Shown: one piece after another, positions 7,284 to 15,626 of the stretch
How positions within the stretch are numbered: the first letter of the stretch is position 1
Layout: every line of letters starts with the position of its first letter
NCBI GenBank assembly: GCA_020049495.1
Contig: JAIFKU010000124.1
Span: forward strand, 1 to 35,910
Origin: Accumulibacter sp.
GTDB lineage: Bacteria; Pseudomonadota; Gammaproteobacteria; Burkholderiales; Rhodocyclaceae
Length of the DNA: 35,910 bases
Reading direction: 5' to 3'
The notes under the pieces: generated by a model
What the model saw: the letters and a program-made list of their open reading frames with translations, nothing else
The model's database searches: none
Told to the model about the DNA's origin: nothing
Made by a program: the position numbers and the translations under genes

Positions 7284-9593
7284 GTGCAAGTCCCAGACGA
7301 TTCCCCCATGATTTGCCAGCGCATCAGGCTAAACGGCGTGGTTCAGGGCGTTGGTTTCCGCCCTCTCGTCTTGCGTCTGGCCAATGAACTCAAGCTGACG
7401 GGCTGGGTGCGCAATGATGCCCGGGGCGTGGAAATCGAGGCCTGCGGCACGTCCGGGAACGTGGAACTGCTGATTCAACGCCTGCGCAATGAAGCACCGC
7501 CTCTGGCCAGAGTCGATGCAATTACCTCACGCTATACCGATTCCATCTCTGTCTCCAGGGACTTTTTCATTCTCGACAGCCGCGGCGGGCGAGCGGCAAC
7601 AATGATCGGGCAGGATACGGCCATTTGCCGCGAATGCCTGAGCGACCTGTTCGACCCGGACGGACGCCGCTGGCGCTATGCATTTACCAGCTGCGGCCAT
7701 TGCGGTCCGCGCTATACGATCTGCCACGGACTGCCCTTTGACCGGGAACGGACCAGCCTCAAATCCTTTGCCATGTGCAACAAGTGCCAGTCGGAATACC
7801 GGCGACCAGAAGACCGGCGCTTGCATGCCGAAGGCAACTGCTGCCCGAAGTGCGGGCCGCAACTTTCACTTCTCGACGCAAAGGGCGAGACGATCGCCGG
7901 TGACGCCATTGCCAATGCCTACGCTCTGCTCATGGAAGGAAAGACCGTCGCCATCAAGGGGCAAGGTGGCTTCCATCTGGTCTGCGATGCGCACAATCCG
8001 GCAGCAGTCGCCCTGATGCGGGAGCGCAAGCGGCGTCATCTGAAACCATTCCCGGTCATGTTCGCCAATGCGCTGTCGTCAACAACCTATGTCCAGGTCA
8101 GTGTAGGCGAGCCCGGTCTGCTCAATCTGCCGGAACGGCCGATCATCCTGCTGAAAAAACGCCGGAGCTGTGATGCCGCACTGCCCGGCGTGGCACCAGA
8201 GCTCCCGTGGCTGGGCGTCATGCTACCCTTTTCCCCGATCTATTACCTGCTTTTCCATGAAGCGGCGGGACGGCCGTCGGGGACGGGCTGGCTCGACAAG
8301 GCGCAGAATTTCGCGTTGCTGTTCAGCAGTGCCAACCCGAGCCGTGAACCGCCGGCCATCGACAACGATGAAGCCTTGCTCAGGCTGGCCGGGATGGCCG
8401 ACAGTTTTCTCTTGCACAATCGCGATATCGTTACCCGCTGCGACGACAGCATTGCCTTTTCCGGTCTTGGCGGACTGCAACTGATCCGCCGTGCCCGTGG
8501 TTACGCTCCGCGAGCCGTGAAGCTATTGAATGCCGGGCCACCGATTCTTGCCGTCGGCGGACCGGTCAATAACACCGTTTGCTTCACGCGCGGCAACGAA
8601 GCCTTCGTTTCGCAGCATATCGGCGATCTTTCGAATGCCGCCACCGGTGCCTTCTTTGAGGAAACGATCGCCCACCTGCTCAAGATGCTCGATACCGGGC
8701 CGGCACTGATTGCCCATGACCTCTACGGCGACACCCATGCGACGCGATATGCGGCTGACTTCGCTGTCCAGCGGGGCATACCCAAGCTCGGTGTGCAGCA
8801 CCACCATGCGCATATTGCGGCCGTTCTCGCCGAGCATCACGTGACCGGAGCGGTTGTTTCGCTGGCGCTCGATGGCGGAGAAACAGGAACGGACGGTACG
8901 ATCTGGGGCGGCGAATTGCTGCGCGTGGACGGTGCTCATTTCGAGAGACTTGGCCATATCGCGCCGTTCAAGCTCGTTGGCGACAAGAACGAGTCCCGGA
9001 CTCCTTGGCGTCTCGCCGCAGCCATCCTTCACACCCTCGGGCGCGGGAATGAGATTGAAAGCCGTTTCGCCGATCAGCCCAAGGCCTCTCTGGTTGCGCA
9101 GCAACTGGCCTCCGGGAGCGGCTGTCAGGAATCGTCAAGCATGGGGCGTTTGTTCGATGCCGCCGCCGCCATTCTGGGCATCAATCGGGTGACGGTTTTC
9201 ACTGGTCAGGCCGGATTGCAACTGGAGGGGATGGCCGATCACTTTGGCGAAACGGATCCTCTGCCGGAGGGCTGGAGAATCAAGGATGGGCAGCTTGATC
9301 TGCTGCCGCTCTTTTCGCTGCTTGCCGACGAGAAGAACGCAGAACGCGGCGCCGCCTTGTTTCATGCCACACTGTGCGCGGCATTGACGGACTGGCTGCG
9401 CTCAGCCGCTGCGCAAGGCGCCACGGTCGCCGCCGCCGGCGGCTGCCTGCAGAATCAAGTTCTGGCACGTGGCCTGCGCACCCGGCTCGGTGATCATGGT
9501 CTGCATCTGATTGAAGCGCGGCGCATGCCGCCCAACGATGGAGGACTGTCGCTTGGTCAGGCCTGGGTTGCCCAGCAATATCTTCTTGGCTAG
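7284..9593 (+). CDS. hypF: Carbamoyltransferase HypF ([NiFe]-hydrogenase maturation)
   Basis: HypF makes the thiocarboxamide on HypE that supplies CN ligands of the NiFe active site. All modules are visible in 769 residues. The acylphosphatase domain includes VVQGVGFRP at 19-27. Two zinc-finger-like cysteine sets are at C115/C118/C137/C140 and C165/C168/C187/C190. A YrdC-like domain spans about 205-390, and a Kae1-like carbamoyltransferase domain carries HHHAHIAAVLAEH near residue 505. The start used is GTG 7284; ATG 7308 (MICQRIRLNG) also fits and would remove eight residues. Neither has a good ribosome site. No other hyp or hydrogenase gene is in the window, so the partners lie elsewhere. 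The length is normal for the family. Confidence 0.95.
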   Translation: MQVPDDSPMICQRIRLNGVVQGVGFRPLVLRLANELKLTGWVRNDARGVEIEACGTSGNVELLIQRLRNEAPPLARVDAITSRYTDSISVSRDFFILDSRGGRAATMIGQDTAICRECLSDLFDPDGRRWRYAFTSCGHCGPRYTICHGLPFDRERTSLKSFAMCNKCQSEYRRPEDRRLHAEGNCCPKCGPQLSLLDAKGETIAGDAIANAYALLMEGKTVAIKGQGGFHLVCDAHNPAAVALMRERKRRHLKPFPVMFANALSSTTYVQVSVGEPGLLNLPERPIILLKKRRSCDAALPGVAPELPWLGVMLPFSPIYYLLFHEAAGRPSGTGWLDKAQNFALLFSSANPSREPPAIDNDEALLRLAGMADSFLLHNRDIVTRCDDSIAFSGLGGLQLIRRARGYAPRAVKLLNAGPPILAVGGPVNNTVCFTRGNEAFVSQHIGDLSNAATGAFFEETIAHLLKMLDTGPALIAHDLYGDTHATRYAADFAVQRGIPKLGVQHHHAHIAAVLAEHHVTGAVVSLALDGGETGTDGTIWGGELLRVDGAHFERLGHIAPFKLVGDKNESRTPWRLAAAILHTLGRGNEIESRFADQPKASLVAQQLASGSGCQESSSMGRLFDAAAAILGINRVTVFTGQAGLQLEGMADHFGETDPLPEGWRIKDGQLDLLPLFSLLADEKNAERGAALFHATLCAALTDWLRSAAAQGATVAAAGGCLQNQVLARGLRTRLGDHGLHLIEARRMPPNDGGLSLGQAWVAQQYLLG

Positions 9594-9632
9594 CGTAAAA
9601 AAGCGGCAATCTTCACCGGAGTACTTGTTTGT

Positions 9633-9671
9633 AATACAAAGCGGGTGGCCACGGGCCACCCGCTTTGTATT
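9633..9671. terminator. Bidirectional hairpin terminator between hypF and oadB
   Basis: AATACAAAGCGGGTGGCC (9633-9650), a 3-base loop, and its exact 18-base complement (9654-9671) lie between the convergent ends of hypF and oadB. T-containing tracts occur on both outer flanks as part of the stem. It can serve both strands. Confidence 0.85.
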
Positions 9672-9684
9672 GGTGCGACGGAAT

Positions 9685-11031
9685 CTAGTATCCGAAGATA
9701 GCCAGAATGACACCGGCGGCAACGACCGACCCGATCTGGCCGGCAACGTTGGCCCCCAGTGCATGCATCAGCAGGAAGTTGTGCGGATCGGCTTCCAGCC
9801 CCAGCTTGTTGGATACGCGTGCGGCCATCGGAAAGGCCGAAACTCCGGCCGAACCGATCAGCGGATTGATCGGATTCTTCGGCCAGATGACGTTCATCAG
9901 TTTGGCAAAGAGAACGCCGCCCGCCGTGCCGAGCGAGAAGGCGACCATGCCGAGGAAGAGGATGCCCAGTGTCTGCAGGTTCATGAACTTGTCGGCCGAC
10001 ATCTGCATGCCGACACCCAGACCGAGGAAGATCGTGGCGATGTTCATCAACTCGTTCTGCATCGACTTGGCCAGACGATCAAGGCAACCCGACTCCTTGA
10101 CGAAGTTGCCAAAAGCGAAGCTGCCCATGAGCGGCAAGGCCGACGGCAGGATCAGGATGCACAGCGCCGTGACGAACAGCGGAAAGAGCACCTTCTCCAT
10201 CTGATGCACCGGACGCACCTGGTGCATCTTGATCAGGCGCTCTTCCTTGGTTGTCAGGAAGCGCATGATCGGCGGCTGGATGAGCGGCACCAGTGCCATG
10301 TACGAGTACGCTGATACCGCAATCGATCCCATCAGATGGGGCGCAAAGAGCGATGAGACGTAGATCGAGGTCGGTCCGTCGGCACCACCAATAATGGCAA
10401 TGGCGCAGGCTTCCATCAGGCTGTAGTCAAACCCCGGAATAAGGTTAAGCAGCATCACGCCAATCAGGGTGCCAAACACGCCGAATTGCGCCGCTGCACC
10501 GAGAATGGCCATGCGCGGGTTGGCCAGAAGAGGGCCGAAGTCGGACAGCGCGCCGATGCCGATAAACACGATCAGCGGCAATAGCTCATTCTCGATTCCG
10601 TTCTTGAAGATCAGGTAAAGCAGGCCATGCGGCGGATCGCCCATGTTTGCACCCGCCACATTGACCAGGATGGTTCCGAAGCCAATCGGGACCAGCAGCA
10701 TCGGTTCGAAATTCCTGACTACCCCGAGATAGAGCAGACCGAAGCCGATGATGATCATGAACAGCGATTTCCAGCCGTCCTTGGTCAGGAAGCTGGCGAT
10801 GCCAGTACCTTGAGCAATGCTGACTATACCTTTGCTGATCGAGATCTCGCGATCCGCCTGCTTTGCAGAATCTGGAGCCTTCACGGCCACCGCCTGAACG
10901 GGAGCCTGCACTTGCGCCTGGGCGACGACCTGCTGAGTCTGGGGCTTGGTTTCCGCCAGTGAGCTGACGACCCCCAGGCCTCCGACAAAGATCAGCCCGA
11001 GGGCCATGGTAAGAAAGATTTTCTTCATCAT
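9685..11031 (-). CDS. oadB: Na+-translocating oxaloacetate decarboxylase, beta subunit, with N-terminal extension
   Basis: The polytopic subunit that decarboxylates carboxybiotin and pumps Na+ outward. It has 448 residues. Residues equivalent to those shown important in Klebsiella OadB can be recognised: D218 in GGADGPTSIY, Y244, and N389/G393/S398/R405 in NPLIGSAGVSAFPMAARV. The core starts near residue 65. Before it lies a segment not expected in classical OadB: a signal-peptide-like stretch (MKKIFLTMALGLIFVGG) followed by a Q/A/V/P-rich linker at about 27-60. It is the last gene of oadGAB, nine bases after oadA, and ends at the bidirectional terminator. The family is secure; oxaloacetate rather than methylmalonyl- or glutaconyl-CoA is inferred from the alpha subunit next door. 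Confidence 0.93.
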   Translation of the reverse strand: MMKKIFLTMALGLIFVGGLGVVSSLAETKPQTQQVVAQAQVQAPVQAVAVKAPDSAKQADREISISKGIVSIAQGTGIASFLTKDGWKSLFMIIIGFGLLYLGVVRNFEPMLLVPIGFGTILVNVAGANMGDPPHGLLYLIFKNGIENELLPLIVFIGIGALSDFGPLLANPRMAILGAAAQFGVFGTLIGVMLLNLIPGFDYSLMEACAIAIIGGADGPTSIYVSSLFAPHLMGSIAVSAYSYMALVPLIQPPIMRFLTTKEERLIKMHQVRPVHQMEKVLFPLFVTALCILILPSALPLMGSFAFGNFVKESGCLDRLAKSMQNELMNIATIFLGLGVGMQMSADKFMNLQTLGILFLGMVAFSLGTAGGVLFAKLMNVIWPKNPINPLIGSAGVSAFPMAARVSNKLGLEADPHNFLLMHALGANVAGQIGSVVAAGVILAIFGY

Positions 11032-11040
11032 TTTTCTTCC

Positions 11041-12840
11041 TCAGCGCACGACGGCAAGCGTTTGTTCAGCAGCCACATGCGCGTTGTTATCCACGACGTA
11101 GGTAATCACGCCAGCCACTTTCGACTTTATCTCGAGTTCCATCTTCATCGATTCCATGATGAGAACTGACTCATTGGCATCAACATGATCGCCGTTGGCA
11201 CGGAGGAATTTCAGAACGACGCCGGCCACTGGAGATTCAACCGTTGTTTCGACTCCGGCAGGAGCAGCGACCGGGGTAACTGACGTGGCCGGAGCGGCAC
11301 CCTCAGCCTTGATGGCGACCTTGTAGTCCTTGCCATCAACCTTGACGCCGTTGTCGCCGACGACGACCTTGTAGTCCTTGTCATCGACGTTGATGACATA
11401 GCTGGCCGGGCCGCTTGCTGCCTTGGCTGCGGCAGCAGGTGCTGCGGCAGCAGTGGCGGCTTCGCTTGGCGCAGTGAAAACTACCGGGCCCTTGGCGCGG
11501 GTTTCGAAGAACTTGAGCGCAACCTGCGGGAACATGGCGTAAGTCATCACATCGTCGATGTTGACCGTGGCGGTGCCAAGCTTCTGCTTGAGTTCTTCCT
11601 CGATCTTAGGCAGTTCGTTGGTCAGCAGATCAGCCGGACGTTCGGTAACGGCCTTATCCATGCTCAGACCCTTGAGTGCGACCTTGACCAGTTCCGGATC
11701 GGGCGTACCCGGGGTTTTGCCGTAATTACCAGCGAGAAGATTCATCGATTCGGCGGTCAGGTTCTTGTAGCGGCCCATCAGCACGTTGAGCACGGCTTGC
11801 GTACCGACGATCTGCGACGTCGGGGTAACCAGCGGGGGGTAACCGAAATCCTTGCACACCTGGGCATTTTCCTTGAGCACTTCGTCCAGGCGGTGGAAGG
11901 CTTTCTGCTGACGCAACTGGCTTTCGAGATTGGAGAGCATGCCGCCGGGAATGGCGGCCTTGAGGATGCGGGCGTCGGCGCCAGAGAAGGAGCTTTCGAA
12001 CTGAGCGTACTTCGGACGCACGACATCGCGGAAATAGGTGGCTATACCAAGCAGGGCGTCCATGTCCAGACCGGTGTCGAACTCGGTGCCCTTGAAGATC
12101 TCAACCAATGTTTCGGTCGGCGAGTGGCTAGGGCCCATCGACATCGAGGAAATCGCCGTATCGATCATCTCGGCACCAGCTTCGGAAGCCTTGACCAGCG
12201 TGGCCACCGACATGCCGGTGGTCGAATGCGAATGGATGTGAATCGGCTGATCGACGGCCTTCTTGAGCGCCTTGACCAGTTCGTAGGCGGTATATGGGGA
12301 AAGCAGGGAAGCCATGTCCTTGATACAAATGGAGTCGGCGCCCATGGCGGCCAGTTCCTTGGCCAGCTTGACATAGTTCTCGATGGTATGGACCGGCGAC
12401 ACGGTATAACTGATGGCGGCCTGGGCGTGCTTGCCGGCCTTCTTGACGGCTTTCATCGGGACCATGAAGTTGCGCGGGTCATTCAAAGCGTCAAAAACTC
12501 GGAACACATCGACGCCATTGACGGCCATGCGTTCGACACATTTTTCGACAACGTCATCAGCGTAGTGGCGATAGCCAAGAATTGACTGGCCGCGCAGTAG
12601 CATTTGCTGCGGGGTATTGGGCATGGCCTTCTTCAGGCTGCGGATCCGCTCCCACGGGTCTTCATTGAGGAAACGTATGCACGAATCAAAGGTTGCACCT
12701 CCCCAGGTTTCCAGTGACCAGAAGCCGATTGCATCGAGCTGACTGGCGATTGGCAGCATGTCGCTGGTGACCATGCGAGTAGCATGCAAGGACTGGTGTG
12801 CATCGCGCAGAACGAGTTCACTGATCTTTATTTTTGCCAT
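11041..12840 (-). CDS. oadA: Oxaloacetate decarboxylase, alpha subunit (biotin carrier)
   Basis: The carboxyltransferase subunit, which moves the carboxyl group of oxaloacetate to biotin. The TIM-barrel carboxyltransferase domain begins with ELVLRDAHQSLHATR (D13 is a likely metal ligand) and contains ETWGGATFDSCIRFLNEDPW and the metal-binding HIHSHSTTG. A conserved PYC_OADA-type region follows. Next come an Ala/Pro-rich linker (about 470-530) and a C-terminal biotinyl domain with K566 in ESMKME. I chose ATG 12840 because GGGGA lies six bases upstream; a TTG 12 bases earlier is in frame but lacks such a site. It sits between oadG (24-base gap) and oadB. Confidence 0.95.
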   Translation of the reverse strand: MAKIKISELVLRDAHQSLHATRMVTSDMLPIASQLDAIGFWSLETWGGATFDSCIRFLNEDPWERIRSLKKAMPNTPQQMLLRGQSILGYRHYADDVVEKCVERMAVNGVDVFRVFDALNDPRNFMVPMKAVKKAGKHAQAAISYTVSPVHTIENYVKLAKELAAMGADSICIKDMASLLSPYTAYELVKALKKAVDQPIHIHSHSTTGMSVATLVKASEAGAEMIDTAISSMSMGPSHSPTETLVEIFKGTEFDTGLDMDALLGIATYFRDVVRPKYAQFESSFSGADARILKAAIPGGMLSNLESQLRQQKAFHRLDEVLKENAQVCKDFGYPPLVTPTSQIVGTQAVLNVLMGRYKNLTAESMNLLAGNYGKTPGTPDPELVKVALKGLSMDKAVTERPADLLTNELPKIEEELKQKLGTATVNIDDVMTYAMFPQVALKFFETRAKGPVVFTAPSEAATAAAAPAAAAKAASGPASYVINVDDKDYKVVVGDNGVKVDGKDYKVAIKAEGAAPATSVTPVAAPAGVETTVESPVAGVVLKFLRANGDHVDANESVLIMESMKMELEIKSKVAGVITYVVDNNAHVAAEQTLAVVR

Positions 12841-12864
12841 GACTATCCCCAAAAAATTGGCTTA

Positions 12865-13101
12865 CTACTTGTCTGAAGAATATTTATTCATCGCGGCCGC
12901 AATGGCGGCCACAATTGCCCCTTCGTTTGCGCGGGGTGCGACTGCTGACGGAGCCGTTGCAGGCTCCTCTTTGATGTACTTTGAAAGTACGCGTGCCGAT
13001 ATCTGAATCAGCAGGACAAGCGTAGCAACGAACACAAAAACCAGGCCCATTCCGAGGCACATGATCACTATCGCCTGTATAAAACTGTCCATCCAGGTCA
13101 T
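12865..13101 (-). CDS. oadG: Oxaloacetate decarboxylase, gamma subunit
   Basis: A 78-residue protein with one transmembrane helix (about residues 6-29), a short basic stretch and a hydrophilic, Ala/Pro-rich tail ending in AIAAAMNKYSSDK, the normal build of OadG. OadG anchors the alpha subunit to OadB and helps assembly. The start is ATG 13101 with GGGAG seven bases upstream; a longer in-frame extension to 13197 lacks a ribosome site and gives an un-OadG-like N-terminus. It is the first gene of oadGAB. Sequence conservation in this family is low, so the call rests on the topology, size and operon position. Confidence 0.85.
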   Translation of the reverse strand: MTWMDSFIQAIVIMCLGMGLVFVFVATLVLLIQISARVLSKYIKEEPATAPSAVAPRANEGAIVAAIAAAMNKYSSDK

Positions 13102-13293
13102 ACGGTTTCTCCCGATATGCCGGTTTCGGTGTGCACAACCTACAACCGCTACCGGCCAGTAAGCTTCACGAGTAAGCGACTCCACCATCTCTGGCAAAGG
13201 TAGCGCTCAACTACCCGAGTTAAAAAACATTTACGGTGTTCTGCCGGAAACGATCTTTGCGGAATGCGTAATATCGTGCGCCACAATCCCGGC

Positions 13294-13333
13294 TTGTGTC
13301 ATTCGAGCACCAGTTTGTGTCCTTTTGACACAA
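13294..13333. promoter_or_regulatory. TTGTGTC direct/inverted repeat cluster upstream of oadGAB
   Basis: TTGTGTC occurs at 13294-13300 and 13315-13321 (21 bases apart, two helical turns). Its complement GACACAA is at 13327-13333, five bases after the second copy, giving a 19-bp perfect dyad. The cluster lies about 195 bases before oadG in the 366-base rlpA-oadG gap (13102-13467). This suits an activator or repressor site for oadGAB. I see no clear sigma54 or sigma70 promoter to tie it to. The rest of the gap shows no gene. Confidence 0.45.
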
Positions 13334-13428
13334 CGCGCGAAGTATCCTCGATAACACTCGCCCGGTCAATCTTTGCTATTGCTTTATTACTTTGGTCGTA
13401 GGTATTGAATCGGAACGAGTGAAATTCG

Positions 13429-13444
13429 AGGAGCGCAGGCTCCT
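13429..13444 (-). terminator. Weak hairpin after rlpA
   Basis: AGGAGC-GCAG-GCTCCT forms a 6-bp stem 23 bases after the rlpA stop. On the minus strand it is followed by CGAATTT, not a real T-run, so termination would be weak. Confidence 0.3.
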
Positions 13445-13467
13445 AAAGATCCTAGTATTTGACCAGA

Positions 13468-14496
13468 TTAGCGCGTTACAAAGGCAGGTTTATAGCCGAG
13501 TGCCAAGCGGATCTTTTCAGCCACCTTATCAGCTTCCATGCGGTTGGGATAAGGGCCAAGATGAACGCGAAACAGACCTCCTCCAGCCATGATCTGGATG
13601 CCTTCGGTCAGCCAGTCCAGTTCACGCGACAGATGTGAGCGCAGGCTTTCGGCATTGTCCGCATTTGAAAAGGCACCGAGTTGAAGGAAGACTCCCGCTT
13701 GGGCAACCGGCGGCGCCGTAACAGCAGGTCTCGGCAAGGCGAGAGAGGTGTCGTTCTCGGCAAGTTTTGCTGCCAGCGCCTCAATCTCGTCAGGTCCGGC
13801 GATGGCGACCGGGGCTTTAATGAGCATCGCCGGCGGTTTGACCTGAGCGTAAGTCAGTGATGTTGCATCGCCGGGCAGAATGGCTTCGATTTCGACCAGT
13901 GCGCTTCCGTTGTCGACATAGCCGAGGCGGTAGGCTGCCGCGTAGGAAAGATCGATGATCCGGTCGGCGTGGAAGGGGCCGCGGTCAGTGACGCGCACGA
14001 CAACGGATTTTCCGCTGCCGACACGGGATACCCTGACATACGAGGGGATCGCCAGCGTCGGGTGGGCGGCGGTCATCGAGAACATGTTGTAGGGCTCGCC
14101 GATCGAGGTTTTCTGTCCGTGAAATTTTTTCCCGTACCAGCTGGCGATTCCGCGCTGCCGGAATGGCTTGATGCTGGTTTCCGGAATGTACGCCTTGCCG
14201 AGCACGATGTAGGGCTTGTTGGCAAAGCGGTGCAGTGCTTCGGTTTGTGGACGGGCGTCCGGGATGTCGTCGAGATTGTCCGGAATGTCGTCACCCGGCC
14301 CGTCATCCTTGTAATAAGCGCCGCCACGTTTTTGTGTAAGCATCGGCTTGCGCGCCGGAGCGGGCATCGGTGTTGGCGGAAGTATTGCCGCTTCGCTAAC
14401 AGGTGCAGGGACATCGACGCTGCGCGGCGGCTGCACGCCGCAGGCCGACAACAGCAATGACAAGACCATGAATAATCCTGGCGCCCGACAGTTCAC
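13468..14496 (-). CDS. rlpA: Septal ring lytic transglycosylase RlpA, SPOR-domain lipoprotein
   Basis: An outer-membrane lipoprotein of about 342 residues that cleaves denuded glycan strands at the septum in well-studied homologues. A lipobox LLLSAC puts the lipidated cysteine at residue 19. The double-psi beta-barrel domain contains GIASWYGKKFHGQKTSIGEPY and the catalytic-type aspartate of VRVTDRGPFHADRIIDLS. The C-terminal SPOR domain (about the last 75 residues, VFLQLGAFSNADNAESL onward) binds denuded peptidoglycan. GTG 14496 is preferred because GGAGG lies eight bases upstream; an in-frame GTG at 14514 has none. It is the last gene of the rod-shape operon, 20 bases after rodA. Confidence 0.92.
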   Translation of the reverse strand: MNCRAPGLFMVLSLLLSACGVQPPRSVDVPAPVSEAAILPPTPMPAPARKPMLTQKRGGAYYKDDGPGDDIPDNLDDIPDARPQTEALHRFANKPYIVLGKAYIPETSIKPFRQRGIASWYGKKFHGQKTSIGEPYNMFSMTAAHPTLAIPSYVRVSRVGSGKSVVVRVTDRGPFHADRIIDLSYAAAYRLGYVDNGSALVEIEAILPGDATSLTYAQVKPPAMLIKAPVAIAGPDEIEALAAKLAENDTSLALPRPAVTAPPVAQAGVFLQLGAFSNADNAESLRSHLSRELDWLTEGIQIMAGGGLFRVHLGPYPNRMEADKVAEKIRLALGYKPAFVTR

Positions 14497-14516
14497 TCCT
14501 GATTCCTCCCTCACCC

Positions 14517-15623
14517 CTACTTTTTAACCAGCATCCGGTGCGAATGAATGCTCATCAGAATGCCGAGACCGAGAAACAGGGTCACCAACGCCGTTCCGCC
14601 ATAGCTCATGAACGGAAGTGGAACTCCAACCACCGGCAGAATGCCGCTGACCATGCCCATGTTGACGAAGGCGTAGGTAAAAAAGCTGAGTGTGATCGAG
14701 CCACCCAGTACCCGCGCAAACAGGGTCGAAGCGTTGGCCGTGATCATCAGGCCACGAGCGATCAGCATCAGGTAGAGAAAAACAAGAATACTGTTGCCCA
14801 GCAAGCCGCGTTCTTCCGAGAAAACGGCAAAGATGAAATCGGTATGCCGTTCCGGGATGAATTCAAGGTGGGTTTGCGTACCCTCAAGCCAGCCTTTGCC
14901 AAAGCCGCCTCCAGAGCCGATGGCAATCGTTGACTGAATGATGTGATAGCCCGAGCCGAGCGGATCGGTCGTCGGATCGACCAGGGTCAGTATGCGCTTG
15001 CGCTGGTAATCGTGCAGCATAGTCCATACAAAAGGTGCGGCACTGGCTGCTACAGCGACCATGCCGATAATGGCCTTCCACGAAAGGCCGGCGAAGAAGA
15101 TGACGTAGAAGCCCGCAGCACCAACCAGAATCGCCGTTCCCAGGTCGGGCTGCTTGGCAATCAGACCGAACGGGACAATCAGCAGCAGGCCGGCGATGAC
15201 GTAGTGGCGAAATTTCAAGGCCGCTTCGTACTTGTGGAAGTACCAGGCCAGCATCAGCGGCATCGCGATCTTGAGAATTTCGGACGGCTGGATGCGCATG
15301 AAACCGAGCGGCAGCCAGCGTCTGGCTCCATTGACCTTGACCCCGACCAGGAACACCATCACCAGCAGAACGACACCCACGACATAGAGCGGAACCGCAA
15401 AGCGCATCAACTTCTGCGGGGGAAGCTGGGCGACGCCCCACATCACGGCGAGACCGACCATCATGTTGAGCATCTGACTGAACGCCCGGTTGCTGACATC
15501 ATAGGTCGCGCTATAGATGGTGGCCAGCCCGAAACCCATCAGTACCAGCGCAATCGCCAGCAAGGGTCCGTCAATATGCTCGACCAGACGGGCGCGGAAA
15601 CGCTGCAGTAGTTGCTGAAGCAC
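14517..15623 (-). CDS. rodA: Peptidoglycan glycosyltransferase RodA (SEDS family)
   Basis: A 368-residue polytopic inner-membrane protein that polymerises lipid II during elongation together with PBP2. SEDS signatures are clear: LDPTTDPLGSGYHIIQS-type region, GSGGGFGKGWLEGTQTHL, ERHTDFIFAVFSEERG (carrying the conserved acidic residues) and GVPLPFMSYGGTALV near the C-terminus. About ten membrane helices are visible. The neighbour is mrdA, its cognate transpeptidase, three bases upstream, which excludes FtsW. Start ATG 15623. Confidence 0.96.
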   Translation of the reverse strand: MLQQLLQRFRARLVEHIDGPLLAIALVLMGFGLATIYSATYDVSNRAFSQMLNMMVGLAVMWGVAQLPPQKLMRFAVPLYVVGVVLLVMVFLVGVKVNGARRWLPLGFMRIQPSEILKIAMPLMLAWYFHKYEAALKFRHYVIAGLLLIVPFGLIAKQPDLGTAILVGAAGFYVIFFAGLSWKAIIGMVAVAASAAPFVWTMLHDYQRKRILTLVDPTTDPLGSGYHIIQSTIAIGSGGGFGKGWLEGTQTHLEFIPERHTDFIFAVFSEERGLLGNSILVFLYLMLIARGLMITANASTLFARVLGGSITLSFFTYAFVNMGMVSGILPVVGVPLPFMSYGGTALVTLFLGLGILMSIHSHRMLVKK

Positions 15624-15626
15624 CTT

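Noticed and set aside
7058..7387. 109-codon frame running into hypF
   Set aside because: Overlaps the hypF N-terminus in another frame and has no coding signature.
13102..13197. N-terminal extension of oadG to 13197
   Set aside because: No ribosome site at the upstream start. ATG 13101 has GGGAG at the right distance and gives a normal OadG.
13102..13300. Sigma54 promoter for oadGAB near the TTGTGTC sites
   Set aside because: I looked for GG-N10-GC on the minus strand and found no acceptable match.
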